A stretch of 64,000 nucleotides of DNA. Origin: Denitratisoma sp. DHT3. GTDB lineage: Bacteria; Pseudomonadota; Gammaproteobacteria; Burkholderiales; Rhodocyclaceae. Shown here one piece after another: positions 27,491 to 36,571 of the stretch. The notes beneath the pieces are model-generated. The model did no database searches. It was not told the DNA's origin and was given only the letters and a program-made list of their open reading frames with translations. The stretch covers positions 1,040,047 through 1,104,046 of the forward strand of contig NZ_CP020914.1 in NCBI RefSeq assembly GCF_007833355.1. Direction: 5' to 3'. Each line of letters begins with the position of its first letter. The stretch's first letter is position 1. The position numbers and the translations under genes are program-made.

Positions 27491-29597
27491 CCAGGAGGTC
27501 GTCCCCCACCTCGCCACCGGGGCTACCCTGGGGGTTGCCTTGTTCGTCTACCCGGTAGTAGCGGATGTCGTACCCGACAATATCGGTGGGGGTGCCGTTT
27601 TCGTCATGGTTGTAGCGGGCCGTACGGGTCTCGATGCGCCAGTCTTCGGGGTAGTTGTGCGCTTCGTAGTCGGCTCGGCTCAGGTAGCCGTCGCTATGGC
27701 TGACGGCAACGTCGCCTTCGATGGTCTTCTCGGGCGTGGCCCCTTGGGGCGTGGCGTAGAGCTGGAACCCGAAGTCGCCATCGGCGAAGGCTTCGGCGCT
27801 GGTCTGGTTATGGAACACGAGCTGGGTCTGGGCGTCCAGCGTCAGTACGCCGGGGGAGTGGAATTCCAGGGTCTTTCCGTTGTCCAGCACGAATTCGTAT
27901 TTGCCGGTCTCTTCGTTCTTGACGAAGGTGCCTTCGAACCGCTTCCCATCCACCACGATCCGGTTCCGACCGCTATCGACGATGGTGTCTCTGCCGTCTC
28001 CCCGATTGATGAGGTAGGTGTCTTCTCCTTCTCCTCCTTCAAGGGTGTCGCTCCCTTGCCCCCCAATCAGCGTGTCTTCCCCTGCGCCCCCTCGCAGGGT
28101 GTCGGCGCCAGTGCCGCCAACCAGCCAATCCGCACCGCCGCCGCCTTCCAGGGTGTCGTCTCCGATGCCGCCGTAGAGGTGGTCTTCAACGCCACCACCG
28201 GTATAGGCGTTGTCTTGTGCATCGCCAAAGTAGTAGCGGTGGACGTTGGCAAAGGGGCTGTCCGGGGTAAAGCCTTGGGCGATCTTGTAGCCGCTGGCGG
28301 CGTCTTCGTAGTAGGCGGATTCCTTGAGATACTCAGGGTCCGCGCCGTTGTAGGCGTAGCCGGGATTCTCGGGGGCCTTGTCTTCGACGCTGAACCAGAG
28401 CTTCCGTTGTAGAAAGGCAATCCGGTCGGCAAGGTACTGTTCTCCCATTCCGTTCGGGTGGCTGGCCGCGTCGTACAGTTCCAGTTCCCCTTCGGCGTTG
28501 GCGGCGCCGTAGTCCGCCCCTTCCAGCACAAAGGCGTTCAGGGATTTCAGGGCATACCGGGTCGCCACGCCCTGGGCATCTTCACGCTGGGCCATCTGCT
28601 CCAGTGCCTCGGCACCCAGGCCGGAGAGCAGCGTGATCCGAGCGTTGCCGATCAGGTTGCTGTAGGCGACACTGTCTTGGAGGGTTTGCAGGTTGGCGTA
28701 GAGGGTTTGGCGATCCTTCGTGGCCGTCGGCGGTATATCGGGGCCAAGCAGGGTTGTGCGCAGGGCATCCAGGGCATCTTCCAAGGTGCGGTTCGAGGTG
28801 GCACCCGAGGCATCCAGTAATCGGTTGAGCTGGTCTTGCGTGAGGCTCGGGGCCAGCTTGGCATAGAGGCCCTGGATGGCGAGGGCATCGATCAACAGGA
28901 GAATGCTGTGGCTGTCGAGTGCGGATTCGGTGAGCACTTCGAGCTTTGTGCCAAGGCTGTTCCCCAGGCCGGCGATCACGGAGATGCCATCGCTTCCCCG
29001 AATGTTCCAGATGTTGGCGGCAGGCGTACCGCTCAGGCCGAAGATGCTCAGAAGGTTGCCGATCGGCCCGAACACGCCGGGTGCGTTGTAGAGGTAGGCA
29101 TCGCTGACGCTGCTGCCGTATGCCTGCTTCACGGCGGCTGCAAGATAGCCACCCAGGCTGTGCCCGGCAACGCTGAAGGTTTCGCCGTACAGCGCACCGC
29201 CGTCGGCGAGCCAGACAAGATCCAGATGCTCCTTGAGTGCAATAAATTGGGGGTTGAGCGAGGCCGGCAGTCCGAGGGCCAAGAGGCCGTCCGCCGTCAG
29301 GTCGTTGGCCGAAGGCTCGGTGCCGCGGATGGCGAGGTATTTGGAACCAATGGGGTTTCCGTTGGCATCCCGCTGCTGGAAGATCGTTGCAGAAAGACCT
29401 GAGGATGGGTCGGTGTATTGGTCAATAACCCACCAGGATTCGGCAAATTGTGCGGCTTGGACGGAGGACATGCCATCTCCGCTGTCTTTAAGGGCGGTAC
29501 GAAACGCTTCACCAGAGATTCCGGGAAATAAATTTTTCGCATAAGCAGCAAGAGCCAACTCTGATTGCTCGAAATATTCCTGAGTGGTTGTGGTCAT
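27396..29597 (-). CDS. Lipase E, RTX lipase with shortened repeat tail
   Basis: A 733-aa protein. Its N-terminal 60 residues are variable. The type I lipase core carries VAGHSLGGYLA with Ser147. A linker specific to the long form follows (residues about 335-480). Next are RTX nonapeptides (GGIGDDTLEGG to GGEGEDTY) and the beta-rich insert also found in the giant protein (EGTFVKNEETGKYEF, YNHDENGTPTDIV). The frame then leaves the RTX region at GGSGE and ends in the leader repeat, so the C-terminal secretion signal is missing. Its start overlaps the stop of lipoprotein L5 by 4 nt. It is the only type I or II core in the array that still has an RTX tail. Confidence 0.85.
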   Translation of the reverse strand: MTTTTQEYFEQSELALAAYAKNLFPGISGEAFRTALKDSGDGMSSVQAAQFAESWWVIDQYTDPSSGLSATIFQQRDANGNPIGSKYLAIRGTEPSANDLTADGLLALGLPASLNPQFIALKEHLDLVWLADGGALYGETFSVAGHSLGGYLAAAVKQAYGSSVSDAYLYNAPGVFGPIGNLLSIFGLSGTPAANIWNIRGSDGISVIAGLGNSLGTKLEVLTESALDSHSILLLIDALAIQGLYAKLAPSLTQDQLNRLLDASGATSNRTLEDALDALRTTLLGPDIPPTATKDRQTLYANLQTLQDSVAYSNLIGNARITLLSGLGAEALEQMAQREDAQGVATRYALKSLNAFVLEGADYGAANAEGELELYDAASHPNGMGEQYLADRIAFLQRKLWFSVEDKAPENPGYAYNGADPEYLKESAYYEDAASGYKIAQGFTPDSPFANVHRYYFGDAQDNAYTGGGVEDHLYGGIGDDTLEGGGGADWLVGGTGADTLRGGAGEDTLIGGQGSDTLEGGEGEDTYLINRGDGRDTIVDSGRNRIVVDGKRFEGTFVKNEETGKYEFVLDNGKTLEFHSPGVLTLDAQTQLVFHNQTSAEAFADGDFGFQLYATPQGATPEKTIEGDVAVSHSDGYLSRADYEAHNYPEDWRIETRTARYNHDENGTPTDIVGYDIRYYRVDEQGNPQGSPGGEVGDDLLDGGSGETSINWPHGFFLRKTAWETRWRQWGH

Positions 29598-30049
29598 TTT
29601 TCTTCTCCCTTGATGAATATCGACGATTCAAGACTCGGGGCATCTTTCGATATTTCTGGGCAAGTAAATGACGATGGATACCAAGGGCCAGGAATATCTC
29701 CACCTCCACGGCCATACCTAATTGCGTCCCCCATCCGCTTCCCATCAGAGCGCCTAATCATCTTGGTGATCATCTTGATCATGTGTGGATCACCTGATAC
29801 CAAATAGATATCTTCACTATCATAAAAATACTCATCTGTCGGCTTGGCGGTAGCCTTTGATGGAATTCTGACGTTCCCGTACTTATCAAATCTCTCCGCC
29901 GGCAATCTCACCGTCTCATAAACCTTGATCCCGCCGTCGATCGCACACAGGCGCCTAACCTCGGCATCCAATTCCGATTTGGAGGGCGTGCTGCTGCATG
30001 CCACAAGGGTCAGAAACGCCGATGTGGCAAATAGGGTTTTGGCTTTCAT
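29594..30049 (-). CDS. Immunity-like lipoprotein L5
   Basis: The 151-aa protein has a lipoprotein signal with lipobox LVAC (Cys18). The conserved block SELDAEVRRLCAIDGGIKVYET is followed by a variable middle (RFDKYGNVRIPSKATAK) and a semi-conserved end (GRGGGDIPGPWYPSSFTC). Its ATG overlaps the stop of lipase D, and its stop overlaps the start of lipase E, so all three are translationally coupled. The family occurs five times here, each time just before a lipase. A periplasmic or outer-membrane-anchored protein guarding against a lipid-degrading partner is the likely role (inference). Confidence 0.8.
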   Translation of the reverse strand: MKAKTLFATSAFLTLVACSSTPSKSELDAEVRRLCAIDGGIKVYETVRLPAERFDKYGNVRIPSKATAKPTDEYFYDSEDIYLVSGDPHMIKMITKMIRRSDGKRMGDAIRYGRGGGDIPGPWYPSSFTCPEISKDAPSLESSIFIKGEEK

Positions 30050-31041
30050 GCTGTGATCCTCCAGGAAATGCCGTTGCCCGTACCACCGATCAGACTGCTG
30101 TAGGCGACACTGTCTTGGAGGCTATAGAGGTGTGTATAAAAGTCGTTGCGATCCGATGGGATGGCTTCCGTTCTGTTCAGCAATAGATTGCTCAACTGTT
30201 CCAGCCCTGTTTCCAGGCTCAAGTGATTGCTGTGTGTGAAACTCTTGAGCAAGGCGCTGAACGTTTCCGTATCAAGGCCCGGGGCCAGCTTGGCATACAC
30301 AGCATAGAGGGCCAGCGCATCGGTCAGGACTTGCTGGCTATGGTTGCGGGCTGCGGGGGGACTATCGACGTCACTCGCGGTCTGGTCCTCGATGGCGATT
30401 GAAATCTCAGGCGCAACTTGCTTCCCCAGCCCCGCAATCGGGCTTGCGCCCGTTTCCGCCTTGATGTTGCTGACCTTCCCTGGATTCAGTGTGGTCGCCC
30501 CAATCCCCAGGGCATCACGCAGGGCATCGAATGGCGCGAGGAGCGTCGCGGCAATGCCTCCCAGGCCTGGGGCGTTGTAGAGATAGGCGTGGGATACTTT
30601 GCTGGAATAGTCCGCAGCGATGCCCGCCGCAAGAAATCCGCCCAGGCTGTGGCCCGTCACAGTAAACGACGATGGCAAGGTGCCATCGTCGATCCACTCA
30701 TCAACCTTCGCCTTCAACGAGGCATATTGCGATTGGTATTTCGTGCTGCCCAGCAGGGCAATGCTGACCAAGTCCGTTGCTAGATCATATCCATCGTCCG
30801 ACCCTCGGATCGCCAGGTACCGCTGCCCTTCAGCATCCTTGAATACCGTGACGGATAGCCCGTTATCAAGGTCGTTGTATTGCTGGATGACGGTGTAGGT
30901 GTCAGAAAAAACCTTGGTTTGTGGGGTCGAGAGGCCTGCTTTTTTTAACTTATCACTGTCCGGACGCCCTACAAGAAGCTCTTCCGAATAGGAGGCCAGA
31001 GCGAGTTCAGCGAAGGAAAGATAATCTTGCGCATTCGACAT
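30046..31041 (-). CDS. Lipase D, RTX-less lipase-domain protein
   Basis: A 331-aa protein with the type II core, in which TVTGHSLGGFLAAG carries the nucleophile (Ser132). The N-terminal 50 residues differ from all other copies, while the rest is almost identical to lipase B. It stops right after the lipase domain with GNGISWRITA, encoded by the ribosome-binding region of the next lipoprotein, and overlaps L5 by ATGA. It has no signal peptide, RTX repeats or type I signal, so it cannot be exported in the way predicted for G. Confidence 0.85.
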   Translation of the reverse strand: MSNAQDYLSFAELALASYSEELLVGRPDSDKLKKAGLSTPQTKVFSDTYTVIQQYNDLDNGLSVTVFKDAEGQRYLAIRGSDDGYDLATDLVSIALLGSTKYQSQYASLKAKVDEWIDDGTLPSSFTVTGHSLGGFLAAGIAADYSSKVSHAYLYNAPGLGGIAATLLAPFDALRDALGIGATTLNPGKVSNIKAETGASPIAGLGKQVAPEISIAIEDQTASDVDSPPAARNHSQQVLTDALALYAVYAKLAPGLDTETFSALLKSFTHSNHLSLETGLEQLSNLLLNRTEAIPSDRNDFYTHLYSLQDSVAYSSLIGGTGNGISWRITA

Positions 31042-31062
31042 GACATATTCCTTTTCTCAGTG

Positions 31063-31509
31063 TCACTTCAGGAAAATTCTTTTGAGCAGCAGGGTGTCGC
31101 CATATTCTTGTGAACATCCGTATGAGGACTCATGCCACGGTCCGAGTGCATCACCACCTCGGCGCGAATAGCCAATGGACTCACCCAAGGTCTTGCCATC
31201 AGAGCGTCGTATCACTCGGTAAAGAGATCGCCACAACTCGGGGTTACCGCTCTGGTAATACCTTATTTCTTCCACAAAGCTGTATTCCGGGCCAAGTGCG
31301 TTTTCTCCTTGAGTAGCGCGATAGAAATTGATCTGCCCATACTCGTTGAACTTGTCGGCTGGCAACCCCACCGTCTCATACACCTTGATCCCGCCATCGA
31401 TCGCACACAGGCGTCTGACCTCGGCATCCAACTCCGATTTGGAGGGCGTGCTACTGCATGCCACAAGGGCCAAAAGCAATGATTTGGCAATGAAGGTTTT
31501 GGCTTTCAT
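31063..31509 (-). CDS. Immunity-like lipoprotein L4
   Basis: A 148-aa lipoprotein (lipobox LVAC) with the conserved N-terminal block ending KVYETVGLPA. The variable middle (NEYGQINFYRATQGENAL) partly resembles L1, and the end is GGDALGPWHESSYGC. The ATG overlaps the end of disrupted lipase C, and the stop lies 21 nt before lipase D, its presumed partner. Confidence 0.8.
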   Translation of the reverse strand: MKAKTFIAKSLLLALVACSSTPSKSELDAEVRRLCAIDGGIKVYETVGLPADKFNEYGQINFYRATQGENALGPEYSFVEEIRYYQSGNPELWRSLYRVIRRSDGKTLGESIGYSRRGGDALGPWHESSYGCSQEYGDTLLLKRIFLK

Positions 31510-32319
31510 GCTGTGATCCTCCAGAAAATGTCGTTGCCCGCACCACCGATCAGGTTGCTGTAGGCGGCGCTGTCTTGGAGGGTTTGCAGGTTGGCGTAGA
31601 GGGTTTGGCGATCCTCCGTGGCCGTCGGCGGTATATCGGGGCCAAGCAGGGTTGTGCGCAGGGCATCCAGGGCATCTTCCAAGGTGCGGTTCGAGGTGGC
31701 ACCCGAGGCATCCAGTAATCGGTTGAGCTGGTCTTGCGTGAGGCTCGGGGCCAGCTTGGCATAGAGGCCCTGGATGGCGAGGGCATCGATCAACAGGAGA
31801 ATGCTGTGGCTGTCGAGTGCGGATTCGGTGAGCACTTCGAGCTTTGTGCCAAGGCTGTTCCCCAGGCCGGCGATCACGGAGATGCCATCGCTTCCCCGAA
31901 TGTTCCAGATGTTGGCGGCAGGCGTACCGCTCAGGCCGAAGATGCTCAGAAGGTTGCCGATCGGCCCGAACACGCCGGGTGCGTTGTAGAGGTAGGCATC
32001 GCTGACGCTGCTGCCGTATGCCTGCTTCACGGCGGCTGCAAGATAGCCACCCAGGCTGTGCCCGGCAACGCTGAAGGTTTCGCCGTACAGCGCACCGCCG
32101 TCGGCGAGCCAGACAAGATCCAGGTGTTCCTTGAGTACAATAAATTGGGGGTTGAGCGAGGCCGGCAGTCCGAGGGCCAAGAGGCCGTCCGCCGTCAGGT
32201 CGTTGGCCGAAGGCTCGGTGCCGCGGATGGCGAGGTATTTGGAACCAATGGGGTTTCCGTTGGCATCCCGCTGCTGGAAGATCGTTGCAGAAAGACCTGA
32301 GGATGGGTCGGTGTATTGG

Positions 32320-33306
32320 TCAATAACTGTCTAGTCCCGCCTGGTTATAAACACGTTTTTTGAACAATTCTGGTTTTTTCTGCTGCCATTCCTTGAGCGC
32401 CTGAATGGGAGAACGATGGTTGAGTGCGCGCTGCGGAATCTGCTGGTTGTAGGTTTTTACATAGCGCGCAAGCGTCGTCTCCAACTCAGCGGCTGAAGCA
32501 AATCGGGTCTGGCTCACCACCTCACTGATTCGGCCATTGAAACGCTCGACCATCCCGTTGGTCTGCGGGTGGCGTGGCGGGCACAGGCGGTGCTCGATGT
32601 TCAGCGCCGCGCAGCGTACATCAAAGACGTGGCGTCCTGTGGGCTCACGCTTTTTGCTTGTGAAGCGGTCGGTAAACTGGCTGCCGTTGTCCGTGAGCAG
32701 TTTGACGATCTTCATCGGTGCGGCGCGTTCCAGGCGGTTCAAAAAATCCACGCTGCTACGCTCGCTTTGATCGGCATAGATATGCATGAACACCCAGCGT
32801 GTGGCGCGATCGATAGCCACAAACAGGTAGCGCCGCTCTTTTTCGTCGGGCATCTGCGGTAAGTACTTGATATCCATGTGCAGGAAGCCTGGCTCGTAAT
32901 CCTTGAAGGTTTTGACAGAGGGCTGGATTTCGCCTGCATCGGCCAGTGCCTCGGCTTGTTGTTGGCGCAGGTTGGCCACGCCATGGCGGCGCAAGCAGCG
33001 ATCCAGTCCCGAGCGCGAGACTTCCGGATTGATGAATTCGCGCACCACAGCCACCAGGTCATCTAACGGCAGCAGCGTCAGGCGCCGTAACGCCACGACA
33101 ATCGCCTCTTGCGCAGGCGTCAGCGTGGTACAGAGCTTGTGCGGGCGGTGCGATAAATCCTCCGGACTATCGCGCCGCTTCCACTTACGCGCGGTCGCTA
33201 CGCTGATGTTGTAGCGTTCTGCCAACTCAGCCAGCGATGCGGATGACTGCTTGATCTCTGTTCGCGTTCGAGGGGTCGTTCGGGCTTGGGCGTGGACTTC
33301 ACTCAT
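32320..33306 (-). CDS. IS481-family transposase (copy 2)
   Basis: A 328-aa DDE transposase matching copy 1 through residue 326 (motifs HMDIKYLP, LTDNGSQF, MVERFNGR). It ends ...LDSY because the frame exits the element into lipase C, where TGA at 32322-32320 terminates it. It has no stop codon of its own. Confidence 0.95.
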   Translation of the reverse strand: MSEVHAQARTTPRTRTEIKQSSASLAELAERYNISVATARKWKRRDSPEDLSHRPHKLCTTLTPAQEAIVVALRRLTLLPLDDLVAVVREFINPEVSRSGLDRCLRRHGVANLRQQQAEALADAGEIQPSVKTFKDYEPGFLHMDIKYLPQMPDEKERRYLFVAIDRATRWVFMHIYADQSERSSVDFLNRLERAAPMKIVKLLTDNGSQFTDRFTSKKREPTGRHVFDVRCAALNIEHRLCPPRHPQTNGMVERFNGRISEVVSQTRFASAAELETTLARYVKTYNQQIPQRALNHRSPIQALKEWQQKKPELFKKRVYNQAGLDSY

Positions 33307-33410
33307 GTCGCTTGCTTCGCTTTCAAGGTTTCAATCAGACCACGCATCACTTCTCTTGCTCGAAAGAGTGGCCAGCTACGAAGCGGGATATGATCACACG
33401 GGATGCAACA
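32328..33410 (-). mobile_element. IS481-family insertion sequence, copy 2
   Basis: 1083 bp, the same length as copy 1 and in the opposite orientation. Ends are TGTCTAGTCCCG and, inward from the other side, TGTTGCATCCCG. The target duplication is AATAAC (32322-32327 and 33411-33416). It sits inside lipase C. Confidence 0.95.
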
Positions 33411-33572
33411 AATAACGTTCCATTTTTTGGAAAACTGGTCGGACTGGATCGGAGACATACCGACTGAATCTTTTTCCAGCTCAGCCCGATTTGGCACACC
33501 TGAAGTCAGGTTCGCATAAGCAGCCAAGGCTAGCTCTGACTGTGCAAAATAGGCAAGTGAAGAAGTCATTTC

Positions 33573-34064
33573 CTACTCCTTGAAAAAGATTCTGGTAAGC
33601 AAGGGGATATCGCCATACTCCTGGGAACAAGAGAAAGATGAAGGCTGCCAAGGACCAGGAAGATCACCACCACCCCTGGAATATCCTGTCGACTCACCAA
33701 GCAGCTTGCGATCAAGACGGCGAATGACCTCCACCTTGTATCGATGTAACGACGGACTACCAGTACGTAGATAAAAAATCTCCGTCTTCACGACATATGT
33801 CGCTCCGACAAAGAATTCCATAACTGTCCGTTTGGCGTCGTGCTGGTAGGCCGCCTTGTTCTCGACGCGCTCTTGATACATTTTGACCTGCCCCCATTGG
33901 TTGAACTCGCTAGCAGGCAACCCCACCGTCTCATACACCTTGACCCCGCCGTCGATCGCACACAGGCGCCTAACCTCGGCATCCAACTCCGATTTGGAGG
34001 GCGTGCTACTGCATGCCACAAGGGTCAGAAACGCCGATGTGGCAATGAGGGTTTTGGCTTTCAT
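33573..34064 (-). CDS. Immunity-like lipoprotein L3
   Basis: A 163-aa lipoprotein (lipobox LVAC) with the usual N-terminal block ending KVYETVGLPA. It has the longest variable middle of the family (about 65 residues including HDAKRTVMEFFVGATYVV) and the end GGDLPGPWQPSSFSC. The ATG overlaps the stop of lipase B. It precedes lipase C by 3 nt, so it is now paired with a broken partner. Confidence 0.8.
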   Translation of the reverse strand: MKAKTLIATSAFLTLVACSSTPSKSELDAEVRRLCAIDGGVKVYETVGLPASEFNQWGQVKMYQERVENKAAYQHDAKRTVMEFFVGATYVVKTEIFYLRTGSPSLHRYKVEVIRRLDRKLLGESTGYSRGGGDLPGPWQPSSFSCSQEYGDIPLLTRIFFKE

Positions 34065-35068
34065 GCTGTGATCCTCCAGAAAATGTCGTTGCCCGCATCA
34101 CCGATCAGGTTGCTGTAGGCGACACTGTCTTGGAGGCTATAGAGGTGTGTATAAAAGTCGTTGCGATCCGATGGGATGGCTTCCGTTCTGTTCAGCAATA
34201 GATTGCTCAACTGTTCCAGCCCTGTTTCCAGGCTCAGGTGATTGCTGTGTGTGAAACTCTTGAGCAAGGCGCTGAACGTTTCCGTATCAAGGCCCGGGGC
34301 CAGCTTGGCATACACAGCATAGAGGGCCAGCGCATCGGTCAGGACTTGCTGGCTATGGTTGCGGGCTGCGGGGGGACTATCGACGTCACTCGCGGTCTGG
34401 TCCTCGATGGCGATTGAAATCTCAGGCGCAACTTGCTTCCCCAGCCCCGCAATCGGGCTTGCGCCCGTTTCCGCCTTGATGTTGCTGACCTTCCCTGGAT
34501 TCAGTGTGGTCGCCCCGATCCCCAGGGCATCACGCAGGGCATCGAATGGCACGAGGAGCGTCGCGGCAATTCCCCCAAGGCCTGGGGCGTTGTAGAGATA
34601 GGCGTGGGATACTTTGCTGGAATAGTCCGCAGCGATGCCCGCCGCAAGAAATCCGCCCAGGCTGTGGCCCGTCACAGTAAACGACGATGGCAAGGTGCCA
34701 TCGTCGATCCACTCATCAACCTTCGCCTTCAACGAGGCATATTGCGATTGGTATTTCGTGCTGCCCAGCAGGGCAATGCTGACCAAGTCCGTTGCTAGAT
34801 CGTATCCATCGTCCGACCCTCGGATCGCCAGGTACCGCTGCCCTTCAGCATCCTTGAATACCGTGACGGATAGCCCGTTATCGAGGTCGTTGTGTTGCTG
34901 GATGACGGTGTAGGTGTCAGCGAAATGGGCTGCTTGCGCTGTGGAAAGTCCACGACCAGAGTCGCGTAATGCCAATAAATATTGTGTTTCATCCAAGTTC
35001 AACGAGAAATAAGAATAGGCTGCAAAGGCCAACTCAGATTGATTCAGATAATCCGTAATGGTGTTCAT
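34061..35068 (-). CDS. Lipase B, RTX-less lipase-domain protein
   Basis: A 335-aa protein with the type II core almost identical to lipase D (TVTGHSLGGFLAAG, Ser136). Its N-terminus differs (NTITDYLNQSELAFAAYSYF, then NLDETQYLLALRDSGRG). It ends with GNDIFWRITA. The start overlaps L2 and the stop overlaps L3 (ATGA in both cases), a fully coupled chain. There are no export signals of its own. Confidence 0.85.
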   Translation of the reverse strand: MNTITDYLNQSELAFAAYSYFSLNLDETQYLLALRDSGRGLSTAQAAHFADTYTVIQQHNDLDNGLSVTVFKDAEGQRYLAIRGSDDGYDLATDLVSIALLGSTKYQSQYASLKAKVDEWIDDGTLPSSFTVTGHSLGGFLAAGIAADYSSKVSHAYLYNAPGLGGIAATLLVPFDALRDALGIGATTLNPGKVSNIKAETGASPIAGLGKQVAPEISIAIEDQTASDVDSPPAARNHSQQVLTDALALYAVYAKLAPGLDTETFSALLKSFTHSNHLSLETGLEQLSNLLLNRTEAIPSDRNDFYTHLYSLQDSVAYSNLIGDAGNDIFWRITA

Positions 35069-35517
35069 TGCAGCTCCTGATGAATAAAGATGAATGATTC
35101 AAGTCCTTTTTTTTTGGATATATCTGGGCATCTAAATGAAGACTCATGCCAAGGCCCGGGTAAATCCCCACCGCCCCTGCCGTAATAAATAGCCTCGCCA
35201 AGCAGCTTCCCATCACTACGACGAAAAATTTTGAAGTGGTCTCTTGATAGCTCTGGATTTCCTTTTCTTATGTAAGTGACACTCCATTCTCTGAAATACT
35301 CATCATCAGACTGCATGCGGTCTCTTGATGGGGCTCTCACGTTTCCATGTGAATCAAACTTATCTGCAGATAGCATCACCGTCTCATATACTTTGATCCC
35401 GCCATCGATCGCACACAGGCGTCTGACCTCGGCATCCAACTCCGATTTGGAGGGCGTGCTACTGCATGCCACAAGGGCCAAAAGCAATGATTTGGCAATG
35501 AAGGTTTTGGCTTTCAT
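35065..35517 (-). CDS. Immunity-like lipoprotein L2
   Basis: A 150-aa lipoprotein with lipobox LVAC and a conserved block through KVYETVMLSADKF. The variable middle (RDRMQSDDEYFREWSVTYI) is followed by the semi-conserved end GGDLPGPWHESSFRC. It overlaps lipase A upstream and lipase B downstream by 4 nt each. Lipase B is the presumed partner. Confidence 0.8.
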   Translation of the reverse strand: MKAKTFIAKSLLLALVACSSTPSKSELDAEVRRLCAIDGGIKVYETVMLSADKFDSHGNVRAPSRDRMQSDDEYFREWSVTYIRKGNPELSRDHFKIFRRSDGKLLGEAIYYGRGGGDLPGPWHESSFRCPDISKKKGLESFIFIHQELQ

Positions 35518-36488
35518 GCTGTGATCCTCCAGAAAATGTCGTTGCCCGCACCACCGATCAGGTTGCTGTAGGCGGCGCTGTCTTGGAGGGTTTGCAGGTT
35601 GGCGTAGAGGGTTTGGCGATCCTCCGTGGCCGTCGGCGGTATATCGGGGCCAAGCAGGGTTGTGCGCAGGGCATCCAGGGCATCTTCCAAGGTGCGGTTC
35701 GAGGTGGCACCCGAGGCATCCAGTAATCGGTTGAGCTGGTCTTGCGTGAGGCTCGGGGCCAGCTTGGCATAGAGGCCCTGGATGGCGAGGGCATCGGTCA
35801 ACAGGAGAATGCTGTGGCTGTCGAGTGCGGATTCGGTGAGCACTTCGAGCTTTGTGCCAAGGCTGTTCCCCAGGCCGGCGATCACGGAGATGCCATCGCT
35901 TCCCCGAATGTTCCAGATGTTGGCGGCAGGCGTACCGCTCAGGCCGAAGATGCTCAGAAGGTTGCCGATCGGCCCGAACACGCCGGGTGCGTTGTAGAGG
36001 TAGGCATCGCTGACGCTGCTGCCGTATGCCTGCTTCACGGCGGCTGCAAGATAGCCACCCAGGCTGTGCCCGGCAACGCTGAAGGTTTCGCCGTACAGCG
36101 CACCGCCGTCGGCGAGCCAGACAAGATCCAGGTGTTCCTTGAGTGCAATAAATTGGGGGTTGAGCGAGGCCGGCAGTCCGAGGGCCAAGAGGCCGTCCGC
36201 CGTCAGGTCGTTGGCCGAAGGCTCGGTGCCGCGGATGGCGAGGTATTTGGAACCAATGGGGTTTCCGTTGGTGCCCTGCTGCTGGAAGATCGTTGCGGAA
36301 AGCCCAGAGGATGGGTCGGTGTATTGGTCAATAACCCACCAGGATTCGGCAAATTGTGCGGCTTGGGCGGAGGACATGCCTTTGCCTTGATCCTCCAAAG
36401 CACTCGTGCTTGGGCGGCCTGGTAGTAGCTCATTCGCATAGGCAGCCAAGGCCAACTCGGATTGCAGGAATAGGATTTCAGTATTCAT
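35514..36488 (-). CDS. Lipase A, RTX-less lipase-domain protein
   Basis: A 324-aa protein with the type I core (VAGHSLGGYLA, Ser142), nearly identical in DNA to lipases C and E. The variable N-terminus is NTEILFLQSELALAAYANE. It ends GNDIFWRITA at the overlap with L2. It is the first lipase of the array and lies behind the phase-shifted lipoprotein L1. Confidence 0.85.
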   Translation of the reverse strand: MNTEILFLQSELALAAYANELLPGRPSTSALEDQGKGMSSAQAAQFAESWWVIDQYTDPSSGLSATIFQQQGTNGNPIGSKYLAIRGTEPSANDLTADGLLALGLPASLNPQFIALKEHLDLVWLADGGALYGETFSVAGHSLGGYLAAAVKQAYGSSVSDAYLYNAPGVFGPIGNLLSIFGLSGTPAANIWNIRGSDGISVIAGLGNSLGTKLEVLTESALDSHSILLLTDALAIQGLYAKLAPSLTQDQLNRLLDASGATSNRTLEDALDALRTTLLGPDIPPTATEDRQTLYANLQTLQDSAAYSNLIGGAGNDIFWRITA

Positions 36489-36571
36489 GTAGCCGCCCTC
36501 TCATCTACTAGAAATTGACAAATATCTTCCTTAACAGTGCTTCTCCATCTGATTCAGAGACTGGAGGGCAA

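Larger units (their letters stand above)
31506..33569 (-). pseudogene. Lipase C, interrupted by IS481-family copy 2
   Basis: The 5' part (33411-33569) encodes a variable N-terminus, SSLAYFAQSELALAAYAN to SKKWNV. The IS follows, and the rest (31506-32327) resumes with IDQYTDPSSGLSATIF and the type I core including AGHSLGGYL. Joining across one copy of AATAAC restores an open frame (KWNVIDQY). The 3' end stops at GNDIFWRITA like A and B. The core is nearly identical to lipases A and E. The gene is broken only by the insertion. Confidence 0.9.

Noticed and set aside
27357..28412. Plus-strand frame opposite lipase E
   Set aside because: Shadow of the RTX/lipase code; repeated wherever the module is repeated.
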